Below are positions 37,642 to 45,922 of a stretch of 64,000 nt of DNA, piece by piece (the stretch's first letter is position 1; each line of letters opens with the position of its first letter). Position numbers and translations under genes: made by a program. Source of the stretch: Novosphingobium panipatense (GTDB taxonomy: Bacteria > Pseudomonadota > Alphaproteobacteria > Sphingomonadales > Sphingomonadaceae); NCBI RefSeq assembly GCF_002149965.1, contig NZ_MSQB01000003.1:186001-250000 (forward strand), given 5' to 3'. The notes under the pieces were generated by a model. The model saw nothing but the letters and a program-made list of their open reading frames with translations, was not told where the DNA came from and ran no database searches.

Positions 37642-38577
37642 TCAGAGGCCCTTGGCCAGTTCCTCGATCTCAGCCATGGTCACGGCGGAAATCACTTCCA
37701 CCTCACCCGCCGAACGCTTGATCATTGGGCCGAGCACCTTGCCGCCGAGTTCGACGAACGTCTCGACGCCCCCCTCGCGCATGGCGATCGCGCTTTCACG
37801 CCAACGGACGCGGCCGGTGACCTGTTCGACCAGCAGACGCTGGACTTCGGCAGGATCGGTGACGACCGAGGCGGTGACATTGGCGAACAGCGGCACGTGC
37901 AGGCTACCCGGCGCAGTCCCGGCCAGCGCCTCCGCCATGGCATCGGCGGCGGCCTGCATCAGCGGGCAGTGGAACGGCGCCGACACCGGCAGCAGCACGC
38001 CGCGCTTGATGCCATGGTCCTTCACCAGCGCGACAGCGCGCTCGATGGCCTCGCGATGGCCCGAGATCACGACCTGCGTGGGATCGTTGTCGTTGGCGAC
38101 CGTGCAGACCTGACCCTCGGCAGCGGCTTCGGCCAACGCGGTGGCCTTTTCGATGTCGGCACCGAGCAGCGCGGCCATGGCGCCAAGGCCGACCGGAACG
38201 GCCGCCTGCATCGACTGGCCGCGCAGCTTCAGCAGGCGCGCGGTGTCGGCAAGGCTGAAGGCTCCGGCAGCGCAAAGCGCGGTATATTCGCCCAGCGAGT
38301 GGCCCGCAACGAAGTCCGCCTTGTCGGCCAGCGTGATGCCGCCTTCCTTCTCCAGCACGCGCAGGACGGCGATGGCATTGGCCATGATCGCCGGCTGGGC
38401 GTTTTCGGTAAGAGTCAGCTCCTCTTCGGGGCCCTCAGTCATCACGCGGAAGAGGTTCTGGCCGAGCGCTTCGTCCACTTCCTGAAAGACTTCGCGCGCG
38501 GCGGCGCTGGCTTCGGCGAGTTCGGCGCCCATGCCGACCTTCTGGCTGCCCTGTCCGGGGAAAACGAATGCACGCAT
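37642..38577 (-). CDS. fabD: Malonyl-CoA:ACP transacylase FabD
   Basis: Acyltransferase of 311 residues that loads malonate onto acyl carrier protein. N-terminal FPGQGSQKVGMG, nucleophile S94 in GHSLGEYTAL, arginine in LKLRGQSMQ and histidine in SAPFHCPLM. ATG with GGAG eight bases upstream. First gene of the fabD-fabG transcript. Confidence 0.96.
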   Translation of the reverse strand: MRAFVFPGQGSQKVGMGAELAEASAAAREVFQEVDEALGQNLFRVMTEGPEEELTLTENAQPAIMANAIAVLRVLEKEGGITLADKADFVAGHSLGEYTALCAAGAFSLADTARLLKLRGQSMQAAVPVGLGAMAALLGADIEKATALAEAAAEGQVCTVANDNDPTQVVISGHREAIERAVALVKDHGIKRGVLLPVSAPFHCPLMQAAADAMAEALAGTAPGSLHVPLFANVTASVVTDPAEVQRLLVEQVTGRVRWRESAIAMREGGVETFVELGGKVLGPMIKRSAGEVEVISAVTMAEIEELAKGL

Positions 38578-38654
38578 CTTGGCGGCTCCTTCTGTCCGGC
38601 GGGCGGGCGATTGCGCCCTGCCGGTTTGTGAATCTCTATATGTGGCGCGGCGCG

Positions 38655-39482
38655 TTATTGACCTTGAGGCCGCTCGGCAAGCCCGAACGGCACGATACGG
38701 TTCATCGCGTCATGCCCGATATCGGCGCTGCCGAGGTAGGGGATCGAGTGATGGGCGCACCAGTGGCGGGCGATTTCCTCGGCCTCGACACCGAACGGGC
38801 GGTCGTTTTCGGGAACGTCGCTGATACGGCCGAGACGCAGGCCCGCCACGCCGCCGAGATGCGCGGTGAGGTGGAAGAACAGCCGGTCCACCGCGTAGAG
38901 ATATTCCGAAACTTCCTCGACCAGCACGACATGCTTGGCCAGGCCCGGCATCAGCGGCGTGCCGCAGAGCATCGCCAGCGTCATCAGGTTGAAGGCGACA
39001 CGCGGGTGGCTGTCGCCGGTCGGCTCCACGCCCGAAGCGTCCCCGGTCAGCCAGCGCAGCGCGCGGCGCACCGCTTCGGCGCCGCCCTCGCGCCGGATAT
39101 CGGCCAGCATCGGTCCATGGACCGGCTTGCCGATGCGCGCGCGGTAGAGCCCGCCCAGCAGATAGCCCGCATCGGAATAGCCCAGAAAAGTCTTGGCTTG
39201 CGCATCGTGCGTGAACTTGCCGATGGCCGCTTCCGCCACCCGGCAGGCGCCATAGCCGCCGCGCGCGAACCACACCGCGTCCACCGAAGGATCGTTGGCG
39301 CACTCCACCAGCGCCGCGATCCGCCGCGCATCGCTACCCGCGAAATGGCCCTCCACGTCGAAGCACTGCTCGTGAACGACGAGTTCGACCTCGGGAAACT
39401 CCTCGGCCGCCAGCGCGGCGACGGCCTCCGCATCCTCGCGGGTGATCGGGGTGGACGGGGCACAAATTGCGATACGGGTCAT
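38655..39482 (-). CDS. ldcA: LD-carboxypeptidase (peptidase family S66)
   Basis: Serine peptidase of 275 residues that trims the terminal D-alanine from tetrapeptides released during peptidoglycan recycling. Nucleophile S103 lies in LGYSDAGYL; the C-terminal histidine is in GSADIGHDAMNRIVPFG; FARGGYGACR is a family hallmark. No signal peptide is seen, consistent with the cytoplasmic recycling enzyme. Divergent from a MurC-like ligase with 53 bases between starts, which supports a shared role in muropeptide handling. Confidence 0.88.
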   Translation of the reverse strand: MTRIAICAPSTPITREDAEAVAALAAEEFPEVELVVHEQCFDVEGHFAGSDARRIAALVECANDPSVDAVWFARGGYGACRVAEAAIGKFTHDAQAKTFLGYSDAGYLLGGLYRARIGKPVHGPMLADIRREGGAEAVRRALRWLTGDASGVEPTGDSHPRVAFNLMTLAMLCGTPLMPGLAKHVVLVEEVSEYLYAVDRLFFHLTAHLGGVAGLRLGRISDVPENDRPFGVEAEEIARHWCAHHSIPYLGSADIGHDAMNRIVPFGLAERPQGQ

Positions 39483-39535
39483 GGCTCCTTCCTATCGAGG
39501 TTGTCAGGACGAACAAGGCCGCATACCGAAGCGTC

Positions 39536-40963
39536 ATGACTTCCGAGCATCACGACCTCCACGCCAGCGATCTTTCTGGACACCCCTGGTTCTTCTGCGG
39601 CATCGGCGGATCGGGCATGTTGCCACTCGCGCTGATCCTCAAGGGACATGGCGCGAAAGTCGCGGGATCGGACCGCAGCCGCGATCAGGGCCGCACGCCC
39701 GAAAAGTTCGCCTGGCTGGAAAGCCTTGGCTTCGACCTGCACCCGCAGGATGGCAGCGGCATCACTAGCGCCGAGCAGACGCTGGTCGCCTCGGCGGCAG
39801 TGGAAGACACGGTGCCCGAAGTGGTGCGCGCGAAAGAATTTGGCTGCCCGCGCATGAGCCGCGCGCAGCTTCTGGCCACCCTGTTCAATGCGGCGCCATT
39901 CGGGATTGCCATCGGCGGCACGTCCGGCAAATCGACCGTCACCGGCATGACCGGGTGGATCATGACCCACGCGGGCCGCGACCCCACGATCATGAACGGC
40001 GCGGTGATGAAGAACTTCGCCAGCCCCGACGCCCCTTTCGCCAGCGCCCGCGTCGGTGAGGGTGAGGTTTTCGTGTCGGAAGTGGACGAGAGCGATGGCT
40101 CCATCGCGCTTTATCGCCCGAAAGTCGCGGTGCTGGGCAACGTCAGCCTCGACCACAAGAGCCTTGAGGAACTGCGCCAGCTTTTCGGCGACTTCCTTGC
40201 CCGTTCGGACATATCCGCGATCAATCTCGACGATGCGGAAACCGCCGCCCTCGCCCCGCATGCCAAGGCGCTGGTGACGTTCGGCATTTCATCGCCGGAC
40301 GCGCAGATCGGTGCGAGCGATGTGGTCGAAGGGCCGACTTCGCTGACCGCTACTGTACTCGATCGCCGCGACGGGACTTCGCATGCGCTCGCACTCAAGG
40401 TGCCGGGCCGCCACAACCTCTACAACGCGCTCGCCGCCATTGCCGCCGCCAATGCCGCCCGGGTTTCGGTGGCCGAAGCCGTAGCGGCGCTGGGCAGCTT
40501 CGTGGGCCTTGCGCGGCGATTCGACATCGTCGGCACTTCGCCCTCCGGCGTGACCGTGATCGACGATTTCGGCCACAACCCGGACAAGGTCTCGGCCACA
40601 CTGGCCACGCTGAAAGCCCATCCGGGCCGCGTGATCGCGTTCTTCCAGCCGCATGGCTATGGCCCACTCAGGCAGATGGGCCATGAACTGGCCGAAGTTT
40701 TGGCTACGAAGCTGGGACCGGACGATGTGACGATCCTGTGCGACCCGGTCTATTTCGGGGGCACCGTGGACCGCTCTCAGGGCAGCGAACGCATCGTGCG
40801 CCTGATCGAGGCCGACGGCGGACTCGCTGAATACGTCCCCTCCCGCGAGGACTGCGCCAGCCGCATCGTGGAGATCGCCCGCCCCGGCGACCGCGTGGTG
40901 GTCATGGGCGCGCGCGACGATACGCTGACGGTGTTCGCGAAGGATCTGCTCGCGCGGCTGTGA
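39536..40963 (+). CDS. Mur ligase family protein, MurC/Mpl-like
   Basis: ATP-dependent ligase of 475 residues. It shares with MurC the N-terminal CGIGGSGMLPLA, ATP loop GGTSGKSTVTG, SEVDESDGSIALYRP, GRHNLYNALAAIAAA, DDFGHNPDKV and FQPHGYGPLRQM. Several MurC positions differ: DDYGHHP has become DDFGHNP and FQPHRYSRT has become FQPHGYGPL. It is thus a divergent relative, perhaps like Mpl in joining recycled peptide to UDP-MurNAc, or a ligase for another substrate. The ATG at 39536 is chosen because it clears the divergent ldcA start; the ribosome site is weak. Confidence 0.8.
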   Translation: MTSEHHDLHASDLSGHPWFFCGIGGSGMLPLALILKGHGAKVAGSDRSRDQGRTPEKFAWLESLGFDLHPQDGSGITSAEQTLVASAAVEDTVPEVVRAKEFGCPRMSRAQLLATLFNAAPFGIAIGGTSGKSTVTGMTGWIMTHAGRDPTIMNGAVMKNFASPDAPFASARVGEGEVFVSEVDESDGSIALYRPKVAVLGNVSLDHKSLEELRQLFGDFLARSDISAINLDDAETAALAPHAKALVTFGISSPDAQIGASDVVEGPTSLTATVLDRRDGTSHALALKVPGRHNLYNALAAIAAANAARVSVAEAVAALGSFVGLARRFDIVGTSPSGVTVIDDFGHNPDKVSATLATLKAHPGRVIAFFQPHGYGPLRQMGHELAEVLATKLGPDDVTILCDPVYFGGTVDRSQGSERIVRLIEADGGLAEYVPSREDCASRIVEIARPGDRVVVMGARDDTLTVFAKDLLARL

Positions 40964-40978
40964 CGCCGAAATGTTAAA

Positions 40979-41099
40979 CGTCGTCCCGGAGTTGATCCGG
41001 GACCGCTGGCCTCGCGTCACCGAGCTATCGGCAGGGCGCTTGCCTGCAAGGTCTCGTCTAAAGATTTGCCAGCGATCCCGGATCAAGTCCGGGACGACG
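40979..41099. repeat. Intergenic inverted repeat (sphingomonad REP-like), 32-bp arms
   Basis: Arms 40979-41010 and 41068-41099 match as inverse complements at 30 of 32 positions, with core GTCCCGGATCAAGTCCGG in one arm. It lies between two convergent genes and could terminate both. It is a different family from the repeat at 11084-11175. Confidence 0.8.
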
Positions 41100-41111
41100 G
41101 CTTTCCTGAAT

Positions 41112-42056
41112 TCAGAGCCCCTTGCCGCGCGCCTTGGCGACAAGGTGGACGGCCACGGCGATCACCGCGCCCAGCACCAGACCGACCACGGCCGAAGCCA
41201 GCGCATAGCCCAACCAGCCGAGCACGCCGCCCAGCGGGCCGCCGAGCACTTCCAGCCAATGCTGGAAGCCATGCGCAACATGCGCGGGAGCGGGAACGCC
41301 AAGTTCCTCCAGTCCGTGGAGGATGATGCCGCCGCCGACCCAGAGCATCGCCAGGGTGCCTACCGAAGCCAGTACCGTCAGCACTTTGGGCATGCCGTTC
41401 ACCAACATGCGGCCGAACGCCTGGGTGCCCTGCCCGTCCTTCTTCGCAAGATGCAGGCCGATGTCGTCCATCTTCACGATAAGCGCCACGGCGCCATAGA
41501 CGCCCGCGGTGATGATCACGCCGACCATGGCGAGCGCCACCGCCCGGGTCAGAAGCGAATTGTCGGCCACTTCCGCCAGCGCGATCGCCATGATTTCTGC
41601 GGAGAGGATCAGGTCCGTGCGGATCGCCCCGGAAACGCGCGACTGTTCGAAGGCGGCAACGTCGGTCACGGGGTCTTCCAGCGATTCGCCGTGATGCTCG
41701 CCGCCCAGCTTCTCGATGATCTTTTCGGCGCCCTCGAACGCCAGATAGGCGCCGCCGATCATCAGAATCGGTGTGATCGCCCAAGGAAGGAAGGCACTGA
41801 GCAGCAGCGCGATCGGCAGCAGGATAACCAGCTTGTTGAACAGGCTGCCCTTGGCGATCTTCCAGATGATCGGCAGTTCGCGCTCAGGCGTGAAGTCAGT
41901 GACGTAGCCGGGCGTCACCGCCGCATCGTCGATCACCACGCCCGCCGCCTTGCTGCCCGCCTTGGCGACGCCCAGCCCAACATCATCGAGCGAGGCGGCA
42001 GCGGCGCGAGCGATTACCGCCACGTCATCGAGAAGAGCAACGAGGCCGGAAGCCAT
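41112..42056 (-). CDS. DUF808 family inner-membrane protein (YedI-like)
   Basis: Protein of 314 residues matching DUF808: N-terminal MASGLVALLDDVAVIARAAA and ASLDDVGLGVAKAGSKAAGVVIDDAAVTP, a very conserved start. Several long hydrophobic segments follow (LVILLPIALLLSAFLPW, AVALAMVGVIITAGVYGAVA, LTVLASVGTLAMLWVGGGII, LGYALASAVVGLVLGAVIAV). Function unknown in any organism as far as I know. Single gene, convergent with the Mur ligase. Confidence 0.85.
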   Translation of the reverse strand: MASGLVALLDDVAVIARAAAASLDDVGLGVAKAGSKAAGVVIDDAAVTPGYVTDFTPERELPIIWKIAKGSLFNKLVILLPIALLLSAFLPWAITPILMIGGAYLAFEGAEKIIEKLGGEHHGESLEDPVTDVAAFEQSRVSGAIRTDLILSAEIMAIALAEVADNSLLTRAVALAMVGVIITAGVYGAVALIVKMDDIGLHLAKKDGQGTQAFGRMLVNGMPKVLTVLASVGTLAMLWVGGGIILHGLEELGVPAPAHVAHGFQHWLEVLGGPLGGVLGWLGYALASAVVGLVLGAVIAVAVHLVAKARGKGL

Positions 42057-42169
42057 CTGGAAAGATATCCCTCTAGGTTGAAAATGCGAAGCGCAGCCAT
42101 GCGGGGGAAAGTTCCACCGATCAAGCGAAAGCCGACAAAGTCGTGGATGCGAAAGGACTTGTGAAACCG

Positions 42170-42199
42170 TTTGAAATTTCCCGCAGGCGGATTTTCAAA
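42170..42199 (-). terminator. Possible terminator after the GST gene
   Basis: Imperfect stem with arms TTTGAAA and TTTCAAA and inner GC pairs, nine bases after the GST stop on the minus strand. It has no long T-run. Confidence 0.35.
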
Positions 42200-42207
42200 T
42201 AAACTCC

Positions 42208-42870
42208 TCAAAACTCGACGTCGAGCTCCTCGATATCCTCGGGCTCTTCCAAAGCCGCCGCCAGCCATTCCGCCATCGGTGCCCAGTTCTCGATCGTCTC
42301 GCAATAGGCGCGGTGCTGATCCGACATCGGCACCGCATAGCTCAGGAAACGGCGCGTCACCGGTGCATACATGGCGTCGGCGATGGTCGGGCTGGCGCCG
42401 AAGAGGAAGGGGCCGCGATAGGTATCGAGGCAGTCCTTCCAGATCGTCTCGATCCGCTCGATATCGGGGCGGGCGCCGGAGAAGATCGGGAAACTCTCGT
42501 GCCGCACTTTCAGGTTCATCGGCAGGGCCGAGCGCAAGTTGGTGAAGCCGGAGTGGATTTCGCCCGAAACCGATCGGCAATGCGCCCGCGCGATGGGATC
42601 CTTCGGCAGGAGGCCGGCATCGGGAAATTTCTCGTTGAGGTACTCGGCGATCGCCAGCGTATCCCAGACGCTGGCGCCCTCGTGATTGAGGCGCGGCACC
42701 AGCACCGAAGGCGTCAGCAGCAGCAGTTCCGCACGATTGGCCGCATCGTTGGGGACATGTTTTTCCTCCACGTCCAGCCCAGCAAGCCGGCACATCAGCC
42801 AGCCCCGCAAGGACCAGGCGGAATATGTCTTCGAGGAAATCGTCAGCTGCGCCGGTGCCGTATCGCTCAT
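42208..42870 (-). CDS. Glutathione S-transferase family protein
   Basis: Protein of 220 residues with an N-terminal thioredoxin-like domain (ISSKTYSAWSLRGWLMCRLAG, PSVLVPRLNHEGASVWDTLAIAEYL) and an all-helical C-terminal domain (FLFGASPTIADAMYAPVTRRF). The serine in KTYSAWSLR is the probable glutathione-activating residue. The substrate is unknown. Divergent from the PHA depolymerase. Confidence 0.88.
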   Translation of the reverse strand: MSDTAPAQLTISSKTYSAWSLRGWLMCRLAGLDVEEKHVPNDAANRAELLLLTPSVLVPRLNHEGASVWDTLAIAEYLNEKFPDAGLLPKDPIARAHCRSVSGEIHSGFTNLRSALPMNLKVRHESFPIFSGARPDIERIETIWKDCLDTYRGPFLFGASPTIADAMYAPVTRRFLSYAVPMSDQHRAYCETIENWAPMAEWLAAALEEPEDIEELDVEF

Positions 42871-43013
42871 GGGTCGTGTCCTTGCTGGCGTGCTTTTGCT
42901 TGCATCAGCTTATGATGCAGCGCAGCATGAATCCAGCACCGATTGCGCTCCGCCGCGCGAATCGCGCCGCAGGCGAACCCGCGAAACGCAAGTGTCACAG
43001 GGGATGCACAGGA

Positions 43014-44249
43014 ATGCTCTATCAAGCGTACCAGACCTGGTCGGACATGCTGACTCCGGCCCGCATGTCGGCGCGCGCCGCCACCGGCTTCCGCGACCGA
43101 TATCTGGACGGAGCGCGCGGTATGCCTTGGCTGCGGCGCGTGTTCGCCCTGGCCGAAGTGTTCGACAAGTCCACCGTCACCCATCGCCGTCCCGACTACG
43201 GGATAGACACCGTGATGTCCGGCAACCGCCGGGTCGCGGTGCGCGAGGAAGTCGTGGCGGACCTGCCTTTCTGCAACCTGCTCCATTTCGCCAAGGACGA
43301 TGTTGCAGCGCCGCAACCACGCATGCTGGTGGTGGCACCGCTCTCCGGGCACTACGCCACGCTGCTGCGCGATACGGTGCATACCCTGCTCAGCGACCAC
43401 GACGTCTATATCACCGACTGGAAGAATGCCCGCGACATCCCCCTCAGCAAGGGCGAATTCGGCTTCGACGATTTCGTGGACTACGTGATCCGCTTCCTCC
43501 AGGACCTTGCCGACCCCAAGGATACCCGCGGCGCGCATGTCCTTGCGGTATGCCAGCCCTGCGTCCCGGTGCTCGCCGCCGTGGCGGTGATGGCGCAGGA
43601 CGACGATCCGGCCCAGCCCCGCTCGATGACACTGATGGGCGGGCCGATCGACACCCGCGAAAGCCCGACCAGCGTGAACGAACTCGCGACCGAGCACCCC
43701 TTCATGTGGTTCGAGGACAACATGATCCACACCGTGCCGTACCGCCATGCGGGCGGCGGGCGTAAGGTCTATCCCGGCTTCGTCCAGCTTTCCGCCTTCA
43801 TGTCGATGAACCTCTCGCGCCACTTCGGGCAGTTCCGCAAGCTCTATCAGGCACTGGCGGACGAACGGCAGAAGGATGCCGACAAGATCGAGACCTTCTA
43901 CGAGGAATACCTCGCGGTGCTGGACCTCACGGCCGAGTTCTACCTCGAAACCATCGACAAGGTATTCCAGCGCGCCCTGCTTGCCCGGGGCGAACTCGAA
44001 CATCGCGGGCGCCTGGTGGATTGCGGCGCCATCCGCAAGACCGCACTGCTCACGGTGGAAGGGGAGCGCGACGATATCTGCGCGGTCGGCCAGACGGCGG
44101 CGGCGCATTTCCTGTGCTCCAGCCTGCGCCCCCACCTCAAGCGCCATCATCTCCAGCCGGGCGTCGGCCACTACGGCCTGTTTGCCGGATCGCGCTGGGA
44201 AACGCAGGTCTATCCGCAAGTGCGCAACCTGGTCCTGGCGGTAAGCTGA
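43014..44249 (+). CDS. phaZ: Intracellular polyhydroxyalkanoate depolymerase
   Basis: Alpha/beta hydrolase of 411 residues that releases 3-hydroxyacids from stored PHB granules. The nucleophile is a cysteine, C180, in LAVCQPCVP, as in the intracellular depolymerases of the Ralstonia type; the C-terminal histidine is in PGVGHYGLFAGSRW. No signal peptide. The ATG at 43014 follows AGGGGATGCACAGGA. It implies that the organism stores polyhydroxyalkanoate; no phaC or phaR is present in the window. Confidence 0.93.
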   Translation: MLYQAYQTWSDMLTPARMSARAATGFRDRYLDGARGMPWLRRVFALAEVFDKSTVTHRRPDYGIDTVMSGNRRVAVREEVVADLPFCNLLHFAKDDVAAPQPRMLVVAPLSGHYATLLRDTVHTLLSDHDVYITDWKNARDIPLSKGEFGFDDFVDYVIRFLQDLADPKDTRGAHVLAVCQPCVPVLAAVAVMAQDDDPAQPRSMTLMGGPIDTRESPTSVNELATEHPFMWFEDNMIHTVPYRHAGGGRKVYPGFVQLSAFMSMNLSRHFGQFRKLYQALADERQKDADKIETFYEEYLAVLDLTAEFYLETIDKVFQRALLARGELEHRGRLVDCGAIRKTALLTVEGERDDICAVGQTAAAHFLCSSLRPHLKRHHLQPGVGHYGLFAGSRWETQVYPQVRNLVLAVS

Positions 44250-44556
44250 TCCGCGTTTCGGGCAGGCAGGGCCGGGTCGACATTCAGTTCAGGTGGAGCC
44301 GAGAAGCGTGATTTCCGAGCATCGGAGCGCAGCGGACTTTCGGTCCGTGAGCACCGAAGCGCAGGACATCGCGCTTCGCAGGCCCGCATGGGCTGAATGT
44401 CGATCCGGCCCATTTTGCTTGCGTTCCGCGCCCAATAGTCTAAGGGCGCGCCTTCCGTCTCGTGCGCATGCCGGACGGGAAGGACGAAAGCCGGAGGGGC
44501 CCCGCAATCCCGCGGACAAGCCAGCGATCGGTTAGATTAGAGAAAAGGAAGCTGCC
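44250..44556. other. Intergenic region phaZ-rpsF
   Basis: No protein gene is seen in these 307 bases. They hold the structured element at 44269-44411 and then the rpsF leader (44412-44556), which is GC-rich and contains short complementary stretches; in many bacteria the S6-S18 pair binds its own leader, but I cannot identify that motif by eye. Confidence 0.6.
44269..44411 (+). ncRNA. Candidate structured RNA or repeat element: 19-bp stem closing three hairpins
   Basis: Arms 44269-44287 and 44393-44411 pair over 19 positions (one G-U). Inside lie hairpins 44314-44326 (TCCGA/TCGGA), 44333-44347 (CGGAC, loop TTTCG, GTCCG) and 44355-44378 (eight-base perfect stem CGAAGCGC). ATTTTGCTT follows on the plus strand. 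The fold is drawn by eye. It could be a small RNA, an mRNA element of phaZ or rpsF, or a palindromic repeat copy. Confidence 0.45.
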
Positions 44557-44919
44557 GTGGCTCTTTATGAGCACGTGTTCCTGGCACGCCAGGACCTCAG
44601 CCAGGCGCAAGTCGATGCGCTTGCCGCCGCCGCCACCGAGATCGTCGAGTCGAACCAGGGCAAGGTCACCAAGACCGAGACCTGGGGCCTCAAGAATCTC
44701 GCCTACAAGATCAAGCGCAACCGCAAGGCGCACTTCGTGATGCTCAACATCGAAGCTTCGGGCGACGTCGTCGCCGAGCTCGAGCGTCAGACGCAGATCA
44801 ACGAAGACGTCATCCGTTACGTGACCATCCGCGTCGACGAGCACGAAGCTGGTCCGTCGGTCATGATGCGCAAGAGCGACCGCGAGCGTACGCGCCGTCG
44901 CGAACGTGAAGGGAACTGA
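44557..44919 (+). CDS. rpsF: 30S ribosomal protein S6
   Basis: Ribosomal protein of 120 residues: [20 protein letters not shown] at the start, [20 protein letters not shown] in the middle and a basic tail [15 protein letters not shown] start with AAAAGGAAG upstream. First gene of the rpsF-rpsR-rplI operon; S6 and S18 bind each other in the 30S platform. Confidence 0.98.
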   Translation: MALYEHVFLARQDLSQAQVDALAAAATEIVESNQGKVTKTETWGLKNLAYKIKRNRKAHFVMLNIEASGDVVAELERQTQINEDVIRYVTIRVDEHEAGPSVMMRKSDRERTRRREREGN

Positions 44920-44924
44920 TTTCC

Positions 44925-45149
44925 ATGGCACGTGCATTCTTCCGCCGCCGCAAGTCCTGCCCGTTCTCGGGCAAGAACGCTCCGGCCATCGACTACAAGG
45001 ACGTGCGTCTGCTCCAGGGCTTCATGTCCGAGCGTGGCAAGATCGTTCCGAGCCGCATCACTGCGGTTTCCGCCAAGAAGCAGCGTGAGCTGAGCCAGGC
45101 CATCAAGCGCGCCCGGCACATCGGCCTCCTGCCCTTCATCGTCAAGTAA
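44925..45149 (+). CDS. rpsR: 30S ribosomal protein S18
   Basis: Ribosomal protein of 74 residues with the S18 hallmarks [33 protein letters not shown] and [14 protein letters not shown]. It starts five bases after rpsF. Of the zinc-type cysteine sets known in some S18 proteins only one cysteine is present, so this is the zinc-free form. Confidence 0.98.
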   Translation: MARAFFRRRKSCPFSGKNAPAIDYKDVRLLQGFMSERGKIVPSRITAVSAKKQRELSQAIKRARHIGLLPFIVK

Positions 45150-45163
45150 GGAGGACGAACCTC

Positions 45164-45760
45164 ATGGACATCATCCTCCTGGAACGCGTCGAGAAGCTCG
45201 GCAACATCGGCGACGTCGTTTCCGTCAAGGACGGCTTCGCGCGTAACTACCTGCTTCCGAACAAGAAGGCCCTGCGCGCCAACGAGCGCAACAAGCAGGT
45301 CTTCGAAGCCAACCGCGCCAAGATCGAAGCCGAAAACGCCGAGCGTCGCTCGGCCGCCCAGACCCAGTCGGGCGACGTCGAAGGCAAGCAGGTCGTTCTG
45401 ATCCGCGCCTCGTCGAACTCGGGCCAGCTCTACGGTTCGGTTTCGGTTCGCGACATCGTCGACGCTCTCAACGAGCAGGGCGCCAATGTCAGCAAGCAGA
45501 TGATCGTTCTCGAACGCCCGATCAAGACGATCGGCCTGTTCGACGTTCGCGTCAGCCTGCACCCCGAAGTCTCGGTCACCATCAAGGTGAACGTCGCTCG
45601 CTCGCCGGACGAAGCCGACCTGCAGTCGCAGGGCGTGGACGTCATGGCCGCGATGTTCGAACAGGACGTCTCGGGCTTCACCGAAGCTTACGACCCGAAC
45701 GCCGAACCCGGCGAAATCGCGGTCGAAGAGGACGTTGCCGAGACCGAAGAGGAAGCCTGA
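45164..45760 (+). CDS. rplI: 50S ribosomal protein L9
   Basis: Ribosomal protein of 198 residues. The N-terminal domain MDIILLERVEKLGNIGDVVS with FARNYLLPNKKA is diagnostic, followed by the long connecting helix and the C-terminal domain. An acidic tail of about 45 residues (PNAEPGEIAVEEDVAETEEE) extends beyond the E. coli length, as is usual in this order. AAGGAGG precedes the ATG. Ends at a strong terminator. Confidence 0.98.
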   Translation: MDIILLERVEKLGNIGDVVSVKDGFARNYLLPNKKALRANERNKQVFEANRAKIEAENAERRSAAQTQSGDVEGKQVVLIRASSNSGQLYGSVSVRDIVDALNEQGANVSKQMIVLERPIKTIGLFDVRVSLHPEVSVTIKVNVARSPDEADLQSQGVDVMAAMFEQDVSGFTEAYDPNAEPGEIAVEEDVAETEEEA

Positions 45761-45795
45761 GCTTTCTTTTCCCGGCAATGACCACGGGATCGAAG

Positions 45796-45833
45796 GGCCC
45801 TCGCTCCACACGGAGCGGGGGCCTTTTCCTTTT
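45796..45833 (+). terminator. Rho-independent terminator of rpsF-rpsR-rplI
   Basis: Twelve-base stem (GGCCCTCGCTCC with one G-U pair) and a four-base loop, followed by TTTTCCTTTT. Confidence 0.88.
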
Positions 45834-45922
45834 GCACCCGCGCCCTGCCTTCACTCCGCGCTGACCCCGCCCGATTTTCACGCCGCTATTGCACTGCAAT
45901 ACAGATTGCGTAATTACGGGCG

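Noticed and set aside
44412..44556. Possible S6-S18 autoregulatory leader before rpsF
   Set aside because: Known as a class in other bacteria, but I could not identify the conserved bulged stem by eye, so it is not listed as a feature.
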